A DNA stretch of 34,944 nt. Origin: a virus. Both the position numbers and the translations under genes were made by a program. The notes under the pieces were generated by a model. The model was not told the origin of the DNA. It worked only from the letters and a program-made list of their open reading frames with translations, and searched no databases. The DNA lies in IMG/VR virus record IMGVR_UViG_3300041407_000225, positions 1-34,944 of that record. The stretch is one strand, 5' to 3'. Of this stretch, positions 1 through 6,900 are shown piece after piece; within the stretch, counting starts at the first letter, position 1; each line of letters begins with the position of its first letter.

Positions 1-42
1 TTGACCGACGGTTATCTCATCTCTATACTTCGCCGCCATTGA

Positions 43-127
43 GCCCTGATGGCGGAATTGGTAGACGCGGCGGATTCAAAATCCGTTTTCGCAAGAAGTG
101 GGAGTTCGAGTCTCCCTCGGGGCACCA
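43..127 (+). tRNA. tRNA-Leu (anticodon CAA), integration target
   Basis: An 85-base tRNA of class II form. The acceptor strand GCCCTGA pairs with TCGGGGC followed by an encoded ACCA. The D-arm has the GGCGGAATTGGTAGACGC pattern usual for tRNA-Leu. The anticodon loop TTCAAAA gives CAA, reading Leu codon UUG. There is a long variable arm, and the T-loop is TTCGAGT. The last 14-18 bases are repeated at the far end of the window, so this is the attachment gene of the prophage. The 5' part is chromosomal, while the extreme 3' end was probably supplied by the phage and restores an intact tRNA. Confidence 0.97.
110..127 (+). repeat. attL core (3' end of tRNA-Leu)
   Basis: The segment matches 34814-34831 at 17 of 18 positions, with the mismatch at 113 versus 34817. 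The innermost 14 bases, CCCTCGGGGCACCA, are identical (114-127 and 34818-34831). It ends exactly at the CCA of the tRNA, as is normal for tyrosine-integrase elements that use tRNA 3' ends. The two copies bracket 34.7 kb holding one integrase and a full phage gene set. Confidence 0.93.
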
Positions 128-139
128 GCACAATGAAGA

Positions 140-169
140 AAGGCCTTGATTATCAAGGCCTTTTTTTTT
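140..169 (+). terminator. Rho-independent terminator after tRNA-Leu (phage-supplied copy)
   Basis: A stem of AAGGCCTTGA with TCAAGGCCTT and a very short loop is followed by nine T. It lies 12 bases after the tRNA, on the phage side of the attL core. A closely similar hairpin, with one stem wobble and another loop, sits at the same place after attR (34840-34869). The phage therefore seems to carry its own copy of the tRNA terminator. Confidence 0.85.
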
Positions 170-172
170 GCC

Positions 173-191
173 TGGCGTAATCTTGGCGTAA
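173..191 (+). promoter_or_regulatory. Candidate integrase arm-binding pair, left end
   Basis: Two copies of TGGCGTAA (173-180 and 184-191) start 11 bases apart, 45 bases inside the attL core. The same 8-mer, in the same orientation and with the same 11-base pitch, occurs at 34671-34689 near attR. Paired helical-phase direct repeats on both sides of the core are what arm-type sites of lambda-class integrases look like. The function is inferred from sequence and position only. Confidence 0.65.
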
Positions 192-413
192 TGACACGGC
201 AGCGCCCTGCAGCACGGGGCCATACACATACACCTACTGCTGGCGACGAATGCGCACTCACAGCACGAAGGCGTGGCACACTGGCCGCCACCCCCTATAG
301 GACTCAGATCCTAAAATCTGTGGGGTGCTCAGAAATTAGTAATATTGGTAATACCCTTCCGAAAAAACCGCCACAGCCCTTCCAGATCAAGGCTTTCAGC
401 AATTCCGGAAAAG

Positions 414-441
414 GCGATATTGAAGCGATACATTGGCGATA
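414..441 (+). repeat. Three phased GCGATA repeats
   Basis: GCGATA begins at 414, 425 and 436, an exact 11-base pitch. The outer two copies extend to GGCGATATTG (413-422 and 435-444). Inverted copies (TATCGC) lie at 522-527 and 608-613. Repeats spaced one helical turn apart suggest a protein binding along one DNA face. No binding protein can be named. Confidence 0.55.
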
Positions 442-481
442 TTGTTACCTTTCTAAATAGCTATATTTACATTCTTTAAAA

Positions 482-499
482 CCCAATGAATCCGGGGGT
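482..499 (+). repeat. 18-base direct repeat, copy 1
   Basis: CCCAATGAATCCGGGGGT occurs here and again, identical, at 875-892. The flanks differ. The role is unknown; it may mark a duplication or a recognition site in the non-coding left end. Confidence 0.75.
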
Positions 500-874
500 T
501 TGAGGAAAATATTACGTTTCATATCGCTTGATATTACTTCGCCATGTAATACCGGAAGGCCACATATTACGCGGCCTGTAGGGCAGATCGATGGGGCGTA
601 TAGCCAATATCGCTGTTTTCAGAATTACCCCCCTCGCTCTGAGAACAACTCTCATCAAAATCCTGTTTTTCGCGCATCCAAAAACGGCAAGCAAACGCAG
701 CAGTGCATGTGCAGCCCCGTGAAAACTGGTTTAACCCCAGATATCGGCTGCAGGCCACGGCTGGCCTGATGCACACCGCGTAGCGTCCTGCCCGGACTGA
801 TTGCATTACACCGGTAATTTCTGATCGATCTCGATTCTGAAAATGCACCGAAATGCCCGTTTTCGTATTTTTCG

Positions 875-892
875 CCCAATGAATCCGGGGGT
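875..892 (+). repeat. 18-base direct repeat, copy 2
   Basis: This is identical to 482-499 and lies 393 bases downstream in the same orientation. No gene or hairpin overlaps it convincingly. Confidence 0.75.
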
Positions 893-1200
893 GTCAGCCT
901 TTGGCCGCTTTCACCTGGTCGGCCCGTCGCTGTGCAACCGCGCTTCATTTCCTTGCAAAACCTTTCACAAAATGAAAAGGCCGATCACCTGCAGAGGCCC
1001 ACGGGCGGCGCGGGCTGCAGCCTCGTTTGCACTACCTTTGGAATTGCACAAAAAAATCACACAAAGCCCGTCGGCGGGAGGGGGATAAGTGCGTTTTCCT
1101 CTTCGGTTTTGATTCGGATGACGATTTTACTGCGCACCCTGTCCATAGGAGGCAGAGCCGCTTTCCGTTGGCACCAAGCAAGTGAGGATTTGCGATCAGA

Positions 1201-1260
1201 CAATTCTGCAGATTCGTGCAGATTCGTGTTGGTTCGTGTTGATTCATGTTGTATCAATCA
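1201..1260 (+). repeat. 10-base tandem array, consensus GATTCGTGTT
   Basis: Successive 10-base units are GATTCGTGCA, GATTCGTGTT, GGTTCGTGTT and GATTCATGTT (1211-1250), with decayed units on each side. The unit core TTCGTGTT is the reverse complement of AACACGAA. That word occurs twice at a 10-base pitch beside the integrase (34695-34712) and once in the repressor/Cro intergenic region (27881-27888). The array lies just upstream of the accessory cassette and may be a recombination or regulatory site. Confidence 0.7.
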
Positions 1261-1393
1261 GACCCTATAGGCCAGAATGCCAGCAACGAGCGACGGACCG
1301 CCTAGGCAGCCATCAAGGGTGAAGAAGCCCGACCAGCGCCTTTGTGCTTTCGCAAGACTAAAAGTGAGCTTTCAGGCTTACGCGGCAGGAGTG

Positions 1394-2431
1394 ATGGGCG
1401 TGTTGAGCAAGAAGGACAAAGAGCTATCGGCTGTAATTTTTGAGCTTCTCAAAAACGCGACGAGTCAACAGGTCGTTAGAGATTTTCTAAGACAAAAAGG
1501 GGTAGCCACCTCTGGAAATTGGGACGAGCTCTACGAGAAACGTATCGAGCCGGCGCTCAATGAAAAGAAGCTCACAATCAAAGATTTGAGAGAACTGCTC
1601 CAGACAGTTGAAGAATATGGTCGTCAGCATACTTTTCTTTTTCAGTGCAGCCCGCAACGCGCTCAAGACATGATAAAGCCTGCACGGGTAAGGGCGATTG
1701 CACGCGATGAGAGCATGGAAGCCCTTTTAGATACGCCGCTTGACATAAACTGTCCTGATAAACCCACGATAGTCGATATCCGGATCCTCCAGCCTGATCT
1801 AACACTCATGCCCGTCAGCCTGACGATCAAAATTATTGAAAAACGGCTCACTAAGACCTTCGATTCTGAATCGATTGATCGCGCTGCTGGCACTATCATC
1901 AAAAAATACTACTTTACCGAGAAGCGAGCCGTAAACGTTGCTACGCTAAATCACGAAGGCTTGCTTGAATTGCGCATCGCCTCTCAGGACAACTCGACCA
2001 AATACACCGAGTTGGTAAAGGAAATGTTAATTAAAATTAGAAAATTCATTTCTCTGGACGGGTTTGCTACAGTTTCTCTAAGTGCAGCCAAAGATAAAAT
2101 TCTGAAAGACCGCGCAAAACTTGCAGCCGAATTCAGGTACAGCAACTCTACAGCTGTAAACGATCTCGGCGCAGTGATGCAGATATCTTCATCGTCACAC
2201 GAAGATAACCTTTCGTCCGATAGCGGCTCCATGGCTGCTATTGATAGCTTCCTGGCAAGCGACGGACATGTGACGGGCGCGAACGTTTACGCTAAGATAC
2301 AAGGGACGGATCCGCAGCGAGAAATTCACTTGCTGTTAAACGGCGATATAAATGAGTTCGCTATTCCAGTTGCATGCTCCCCAGGAGAATATTCATATGT
2401 ACGCGGAAAAGTTATCTCCCTTAATAAGTAA
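1394..2431 (+). CDS. Unknown protein, first gene of accessory cassette
   Basis: The product is about 345 residues and I do not recognise a family with confidence. The N-terminal part has a helix-turn-helix-like stretch around LRQKGVATSGNWDELYEKR that resembles a SAP-type motif (LRxxGLxxxGxxxxL). This is weak and would suggest nucleic-acid binding. The middle is mixed alpha/beta, followed by a Ser-rich linker (SSSSHEDNLSSDSGS) and a beta-rich C-terminus. There is no signal peptide or membrane segment. An AGGAG lies at 1387-1391. It is too close to ATG 1394 but well placed for GTG 1400, so the start is 1394 or 1400. An upstream ATG at 1277 lacks a ribosome site. The gene is clearly more AT-rich than the phage core and overlaps the next gene by 35 bases, so the three genes form one transcript. 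Confidence 0.8.
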   Translation: MGVLSKKDKELSAVIFELLKNATSQQVVRDFLRQKGVATSGNWDELYEKRIEPALNEKKLTIKDLRELLQTVEEYGRQHTFLFQCSPQRAQDMIKPARVRAIARDESMEALLDTPLDINCPDKPTIVDIRILQPDLTLMPVSLTIKIIEKRLTKTFDSESIDRAAGTIIKKYYFTEKRAVNVATLNHEGLLELRIASQDNSTKYTELVKEMLIKIRKFISLDGFATVSLSAAKDKILKDRAKLAAEFRYSNSTAVNDLGAVMQISSSSHEDNLSSDSGSMAAIDSFLASDGHVTGANVYAKIQGTDPQREIHLLLNGDINEFAIPVACSPGEYSYVRGKVISLNK

Positions 2432-2780
2432 GTTTCCGCAGGATGCAGAAGCCTTACGCAGAATGGAGAGGTTCCTGGGAGATTTTGAATCCCGGAGAGC
2501 CACTGACTTGCCGTTGATGAGACTTAATCCGTCAAGAATGTTCGATATCTTGCAAGCGGGAAGTAGTGCCCGCTTGTCTAGAATAATCTCAATATTAATA
2601 GACGGTCAGGTTTTTCGCCGCCAAGTAATTGTGCGGTGTTCATCCGGAAGCGGCATAACCTTTTCCAATTACTCTGAGCTCCCGTCCATAGTCCGCGACC
2701 CTATTCAAGATATCGAAGTAGATGTCACCGAAGATAACATAGAGCCTTCTTACCTGTTGGTGATCAATGAAACCGACTGA
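2397..2780 (+). CDS. Small unknown protein, second gene of accessory cassette
   Basis: This is 127 residues with no recognised family. An N-terminal helical half (LSPLISKFPQDAEALRRMERFLGDFESRRA) precedes a beta-rich half with acidic strands (IEVDVTEDNIE). There is no signal peptide or membrane segment. ATG 2397 is chosen because AGGAG at 2383-2387 sits 9 bases upstream; an ATG at 2352 in the same frame has no such site. It overlaps the upstream gene by 35 bases in another frame and the downstream hydrolase gene by 14 bases. The tight coupling suggests fixed stoichiometry with its partners, perhaps as an adaptor or immunity partner of the hydrolase; that is inference. A frameshifted continuation of the first gene is an alternative. 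Confidence 0.75.
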   Translation: MYAEKLSPLISKFPQDAEALRRMERFLGDFESRRATDLPLMRLNPSRMFDILQAGSSARLSRIISILIDGQVFRRQVIVRCSSGSGITFSNYSELPSIVRDPIQDIEVDVTEDNIEPSYLLVINETD

Positions 2781-3678
2781 AGTTTTTAAACTCTTCGATA
2801 ACACTTGGAACAACAGCCTGCCAGACAAAAGACTCCAACAGATTCAGACCGTCAGAAGTCAAGTACCTCCCGAATACAGAGAGTTTTTTGACAGCATGCT
2901 GGACGCAAAGCTGGCAGGAGTGCAAGACAATCCACTAGCGACTGTTGTTTTTCTAATCCATGGAATCCAAACAGATGGAGCTTGGCACAACTTGGTGGAG
3001 AAACAGCTGGGCACTCTCCCTCATACAAACGTGCACGGCCTTGGTTACAATTTTGTATCGGCGCTGCAACTGGCTTCGCCGATACGCTCTACTCCTATTA
3101 ATAAGATCACTCAAGACATTCGAGACGCGAAGTCAATGGAGCCAAATGCGCAGTTCATGGTGATCGCACACAGCTTCGGCAGTTATATTCTAAGTCGCAT
3201 TTTATCTAAATCTTCAGATATAAGCTTTTCGAGGATTATTCTTTGCGGATGCATCATTCCGACTACCTATCCTTGGGGCCTCTATACCAAAAATATGCAG
3301 AAAAAGTCCATATTAAACGACGTAGGCACTCGGGATATCTATCCTGTAGTGGCTACCTGCACGAGCTTTGGATATGGTAGTTCTGGCCGTAAGGGCTTCC
3401 AAGTACCGCTAATTAAAGACCGATACTTTGATTACGGACACAGTGACTTTTTTGAGCCGAAAAACGACCATATAGAACGCTACTGGAAACCGTTTGTTGC
3501 GACAGGCGAAATCGTAGAAAGTGAGTGGGATCATAACAGAACAAAGTTAAGCATTAAGACCAATATGGCTGCACACCCATGGATTGGACGCCCACTATTT
3601 TTTCTATCGTTCTTCGCGACCGTAGCTCTTATTTGTTTCGGAATCTGGAAAGCTATCAACGGCATAGGATGGATCTGA
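2767..3678 (+). CDS. Membrane-anchored alpha/beta hydrolase, third gene of accessory cassette
   Basis: This 303-residue protein has an alpha/beta-hydrolase core. After a strand (TVVFLI) comes the oxyanion-type HG at 65-66. The nucleophile elbow AHSFG puts the likely catalytic Ser at 136, with Ala in place of the first Gly of GxSxG. Asp185 or Asp190 (RDIYPV) and His225 (YGHSDFF) are candidates for the rest of the triad. A hydrophobic segment at about 276-296 near the C-terminus suggests inner-membrane anchoring. The family is nearest to the serine esterase/lipase-like hydrolases. The substrate is unknown, but a phospholipid or acyl ester would fit the membrane tether. The start ATG overlaps the previous gene. 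In the cassette it is the obvious effector candidate. Confidence 0.85.
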   Translation: MKPTEVFKLFDNTWNNSLPDKRLQQIQTVRSQVPPEYREFFDSMLDAKLAGVQDNPLATVVFLIHGIQTDGAWHNLVEKQLGTLPHTNVHGLGYNFVSALQLASPIRSTPINKITQDIRDAKSMEPNAQFMVIAHSFGSYILSRILSKSSDISFSRIILCGCIIPTTYPWGLYTKNMQKKSILNDVGTRDIYPVVATCTSFGYGSSGRKGFQVPLIKDRYFDYGHSDFFEPKNDHIERYWKPFVATGEIVESEWDHNRTKLSIKTNMAAHPWIGRPLFFLSFFATVALICFGIWKAINGIGWI

Positions 3679-3723
3679 CACAAGCTCTATCAAATAAAGA
3701 ACCTTATTATCGAATTTTAGATT

Positions 3724-3754
3724 TTTCAATTCAAAAGCCCGCACATGGCGGGCT
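3724..3754 (-). terminator. Terminator of the late tail operon
   Basis: A perfect 7-base stem, AGCCCGC with GCGGGCT (3736-3742 and 3748-3754), has a 5-base loop. Read on the minus strand it is followed by TTTTG and a further T-rich tail. It lies about 45 bases past the last minus-strand tail gene and also separates that operon from the convergent accessory cassette. On the plus strand no T tract follows. Confidence 0.7.
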
Positions 3755-3799
3755 GTAGTTGGAATTTGTAGTTTAGATATCAGACGTTACCTACCAGTG

Positions 3800-4558
3800 T
3801 CAAAGTCTCGCTAGACGCATCTTGGCAAAGGCCTTGAGGTTCGTGTAGAGCGCCGCGTCCTGGGTCACATCCTTGCTAAACAGTGCTACTAGGTCGACCT
3901 CACCTGCAAAGGGGTAAAGGCCAGACGACCCCAGTAGGAAGTCCAGAACAGACGTAGAGGTCACTGCCGTGGCGCTGGTTGCTGATCCCGCGAACATGTT
4001 GGTCGCTCGGGTCAGCGTGCCGTCATACGACGCGATGAAGGCCACCGGACTCGCGGCATCCAGCACCGGGGTGTTTGGCAGCGCTGCGCCGCGCACGTTG
4101 CGCATCAGAGGGCTTGCGCCTGTCAGGCTCTCCACCCGGATGTTACCCCCGCCCGCTCCCACTGGCGCGCCGGCAATGGCCATCTGTGCGGCATAGCTGT
4201 TCGGCTTGGCGATCACGACGATGCTGTATGGCAGGATGCCGTTGATCTTCGCGCCGACGCCCGCGATGTAGCTGGTACCCGACGGCACCAGGGCAACCGT
4301 CCCGCCCTTTGCTTTAGAAACCAAAGTAGCCTTGGTTGCTCCCGCATTGAATGAAAGCAGTGGGCCGTTATCATTCCATGACTCTACCGACAGAATACCG
4401 TTCTGCGCGTCCAGATTCAGAAACTCGGGAACGTCAAAGCGCCAGATCCCTTGGCAGGATTCATGAGTTGCCAATAATGACTTGTAATCCTTGATCACAG
4501 TCAGTGCATCGTTGTCGAAATCGGCACCTTTGATATGAAGCATTGTTGTTTGCAGCAT
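3800..4558 (-). CDS. Putative tail-associated protein, last gene of late operon
   Basis: This 252-residue protein is predominantly beta in character. The C-terminal pattern around EVDLVALFSKDVTQDAALY resembles the end of concanavalin/laminin-G-like sandwich domains seen in some phage tail proteins; this is a weak family hint. It has no signal peptide or membrane segment. ATG 4558 is preceded by AAGG at a good distance. It sits 10 bases after the SGNH tailspike gene, in the position where fibre or spike accessory proteins (chaperone, second adhesin) are encoded. The role is probably receptor binding or spike decoration, inferred from place and composition only. Confidence 0.75.
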   Translation of the reverse strand: MLQTTMLHIKGADFDNDALTVIKDYKSLLATHESCQGIWRFDVPEFLNLDAQNGILSVESWNDNGPLLSFNAGATKATLVSKAKGGTVALVPSGTSYIAGVGAKINGILPYSIVVIAKPNSYAAQMAIAGAPVGAGGGNIRVESLTGASPLMRNVRGAALPNTPVLDAASPVAFIASYDGTLTRATNMFAGSATSATAVTSTSVLDFLLGSSGLYPFAGEVDLVALFSKDVTQDAALYTNLKAFAKMRLARL

Positions 4559-4568
4559 GATTAATACC

Positions 4569-6899
4569 TTAGAAAAGTGAGCAGATAAGTTTGCCGTAGA
4601 GTTCTACTTCTCTATAGCCGGGATGGTTGACCATGTTGGTAGAACAAAGGGTTTTAGGCGCAATGCCGAGATAGCCAATATTAACATCATCGGCCACATC
4701 GGCATAAGGTACATATGCAGCCCCGACATCTAAAGCAACACGTCGCAGCATACGATTGGTATAACGCCACCCATTAATGTTTTCGGACATGTAACTACGG
4801 CGCGGAACTCCCAAGATAATAATCTCAGCCCCACCCGCAATGAGTTGTTCCGCAATACTGCGCATGTTTGCATAGGTAGTAGCGCTACCCAGTTCATTCA
4901 TGCCGAAGCCAAGGATGGCCAAGTCCGGTTTACTTGCCAGCAGCGGATTAATACGTGCAGGCCATAGACCGTTGTTTTCGGTAGCTGCCGAGGTGGTGCC
5001 ACCAATACCCCAGTTGTCATAGGTGATGGTCACGCCGAACCGGCTCTCCAGGTAAGCCTTCAACGTCCAGATGCTGCCGGTCTTCACATGACGCAGACCC
5101 GCACCGTCGCCCAGGTCAAAGAGGCCTGCGAGCACACGGGTGTCGTACGGATACAGCGTTCCGTAGTGCTCAGTGCGATCACGGTACGGGCCATTGGCGG
5201 TGGCAAGAGCTGGAACAGTGCCATTGCCCTGGGCAGTGATCGAATCACCGTAGCCTGCCATGCGGATCGTCGCGCCCCGGGTTAGCTTGCCCATAACTTT
5301 GGACAAGCATCGTTGAGCGTGCTGACGAATGGCTGGGAAGCCTGCGGAGTGGAGCCGTCCCGGATACCCTTCCAACCAGGCACTGGCGTCAATGAGCGTT
5401 ACCGTCTCACCGTAGACATAGACGTGGTAAAGAGGAATGCACCCGTTTGTTGGCTTGGCTCGATAGAAGTTCTCATGAGCATCGAGGCTGCGCTCGACAC
5501 CCTTGATGACTTCCAGCGCCAAAGTCTCGGTGTTCAGCTGGATCAGGTCGTAACGCTCTTTTTTATAGTCGTAGACCACGGAAACCGGCGTAGATACAGC
5601 CGTGGATACCAACCCGGTCAGCGTACTGTTCGTGCCATCTGCTGAAAGTGCGTAGTCAACGCCCAAGGTCAGCAGTACGGAATCGGCGATGCGCGTCACC
5701 TTGGTATTGAAGGCGTGCTTGACTCGGCGATAGCTGTCGTCAGCGGCTTGGCCGTCAGTCACGTGCAGAATCGCGTTGTACGGAAGATTCCCCGTGAACG
5801 CTACGCCCGCCACCGAAGCCGTGGCATCAATGGTCACCGAACCGGAAATGGGGAATGACGCGCCCTCTTTACGCAATTCGCCACCGATCGTGACGACACG
5901 GCCGGCAACGGTTGCCTTGGGATATGCCTCGTCATAGATACCGATATCCCTTGGCAGACCCACTGCCTCCAAAACGTCCAGGCGCGCCTTGATCGGGCCC
6001 AACGCAATGGGCACTGCGTAGCTTTCGCCCGTAACCGGGTCATACCCATCGACGATCCTGAAAGAGCTGTCACGGACTGGTTTCCAGATCTGGGGAAACC
6101 AGTCGTGATAGTTGCGTGTTTCCTGCTCAAGGCTCCCAATGTGTACGTCGCCCTTCCTGTCGAACGTGATCGGCGCTTTCCCGCCTACGCCTACCAGGGC
6201 ACCGATCATTTCTTCGCTGACATCGTTCGCCACTGTAATTACTGCAGGCTGATCGTTGAGCTGAAGCCAGCTGCCCGCGCCGCTCGCCCCGACCTTCTCG
6301 TACCAGCCGTTGTTTTCCAGAATCGGGTCGTTGGTCACCATGGCGCGGACTTCGTCATCGGCAGACACGTCCTGCAGCATCAGTGCGAGGGTTTTAAACG
6401 ATTTGACGGATCCTGCGATCGCTTTGGCGCTGGGATAGCGCTTTACTTCTACTGCGGTGCCGGCGGTATTTTTGTAGAGGATGACAAACTCGTTGACGTC
6501 GTCGCTGGCCACGCTGAAAAACTCACCGTCGACAGTTTTTGCCAGCCCGTCTTCAATCGAGCTGGCATTGCCACGCGACAACAGCGAAGCATCGAGCGCC
6601 GCTTCTGCCCGATGGGCGTAACCCTGCGCGGCTGCCAAATCGTCATCGACGTCATTGAATTGCAGGTGAATACGGAAGTCGCGGGTATCGGTAACCACCC
6701 GCACGTCATACAAACCATTTGCTGCAGCGAACTGGACCAGGCCGTTCTCGTCCGATTTGAACGGGTTGGTTAACGTGCCCCCCGTTACGCTGACCACACT
6801 GGTCAACAGATTTTCGGTACCGCGCCCGTACACGTAGCACGTCGCACCAGGCAATTTGTTGCCTTGGTCATCCTGGACAAAGAAGTTCTTGAGTTCCAA
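4569..6899 (-). CDS. Tailspike with C-terminal SGNH/GDSL hydrolase domain
   Basis: This is 776 residues. The N-terminal 100 or so residues (DDQGNKLPGATCYVYGRG and on) resemble virion-anchoring domains of tailspikes. A long middle region follows, then an SGNH hydrolase from about residue 540. Block I is GDSIT with Ser553, block II is GIGGTT near 631-636, block III is GMNE with Asn668, and block V is NHPG with His759. These are the oxyanion and catalytic residues of the family, so the domain is probably an active esterase or deacetylase acting on O-acetylated surface polysaccharide. The TTG start has GGAG six bases upstream and overlaps nothing. It lies directly after the baseplate spike gene. 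Confidence 0.9.
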   Translation of the reverse strand: MELKNFFVQDDQGNKLPGATCYVYGRGTENLLTSVVSVTGGTLTNPFKSDENGLVQFAAANGLYDVRVVTDTRDFRIHLQFNDVDDDLAAAQGYAHRAEAALDASLLSRGNASSIEDGLAKTVDGEFFSVASDDVNEFVILYKNTAGTAVEVKRYPSAKAIAGSVKSFKTLALMLQDVSADDEVRAMVTNDPILENNGWYEKVGASGAGSWLQLNDQPAVITVANDVSEEMIGALVGVGGKAPITFDRKGDVHIGSLEQETRNYHDWFPQIWKPVRDSSFRIVDGYDPVTGESYAVPIALGPIKARLDVLEAVGLPRDIGIYDEAYPKATVAGRVVTIGGELRKEGASFPISGSVTIDATASVAGVAFTGNLPYNAILHVTDGQAADDSYRRVKHAFNTKVTRIADSVLLTLGVDYALSADGTNSTLTGLVSTAVSTPVSVVYDYKKERYDLIQLNTETLALEVIKGVERSLDAHENFYRAKPTNGCIPLYHVYVYGETVTLIDASAWLEGYPGRLHSAGFPAIRQHAQRCLSKVMGKLTRGATIRMAGYGDSITAQGNGTVPALATANGPYRDRTEHYGTLYPYDTRVLAGLFDLGDGAGLRHVKTGSIWTLKAYLESRFGVTITYDNWGIGGTTSAATENNGLWPARINPLLASKPDLAILGFGMNELGSATTYANMRSIAEQLIAGGAEIIILGVPRRSYMSENINGWRYTNRMLRRVALDVGAAYVPYADVADDVNIGYLGIAPKTLCSTNMVNHPGYREVELYGKLICSLF

Positions 6900-6900
6900 A

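Larger units (their letters stand above)
192..1393. other. Gene-free, repeat-rich left-end region
   Basis: I see no convincing gene in these 1.2 kb. The open frames are short, overlap on both strands and lack ribosome sites and family features. The stretch does hold structure: three GCGATA copies at an 11-base pitch (414-441), many ATATTAC/GTAATA-type words between about 338 and 615, an 18-base direct repeat (482-499 and 875-892) and a 10-base tandem array (1201-1260). In the circular phage it joins the integrase end, so it could hold att accessory sites, cos or a replication signal. None of these is proven. Confidence 0.6.

Noticed and set aside
301-325. tRNA-like anticodon hairpin (CAGAT and ATCTG arms; TTTTAGG loop on the minus strand)
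   Set aside because: No T-loop, D-arm or acceptor stem could be placed around it, so it is probably a chance hairpin.
1201-1260. Possible CRISPR array
   Set aside because: Units are 10 bases and contiguous, without spacers or cas genes. It is a simple tandem array.
146-1270. Several short open frames in the left-end region
   Set aside because: They overlap on both strands, lack ribosome sites, and cross the repeats. None has recognisable protein features.
1277-1393. Upstream start for the first cassette gene at ATG 1277
   Set aside because: It has no ribosome site, and the extra 39 residues are basic and Pro-rich with no domain character, while AGGAG lies at 1387-1391.
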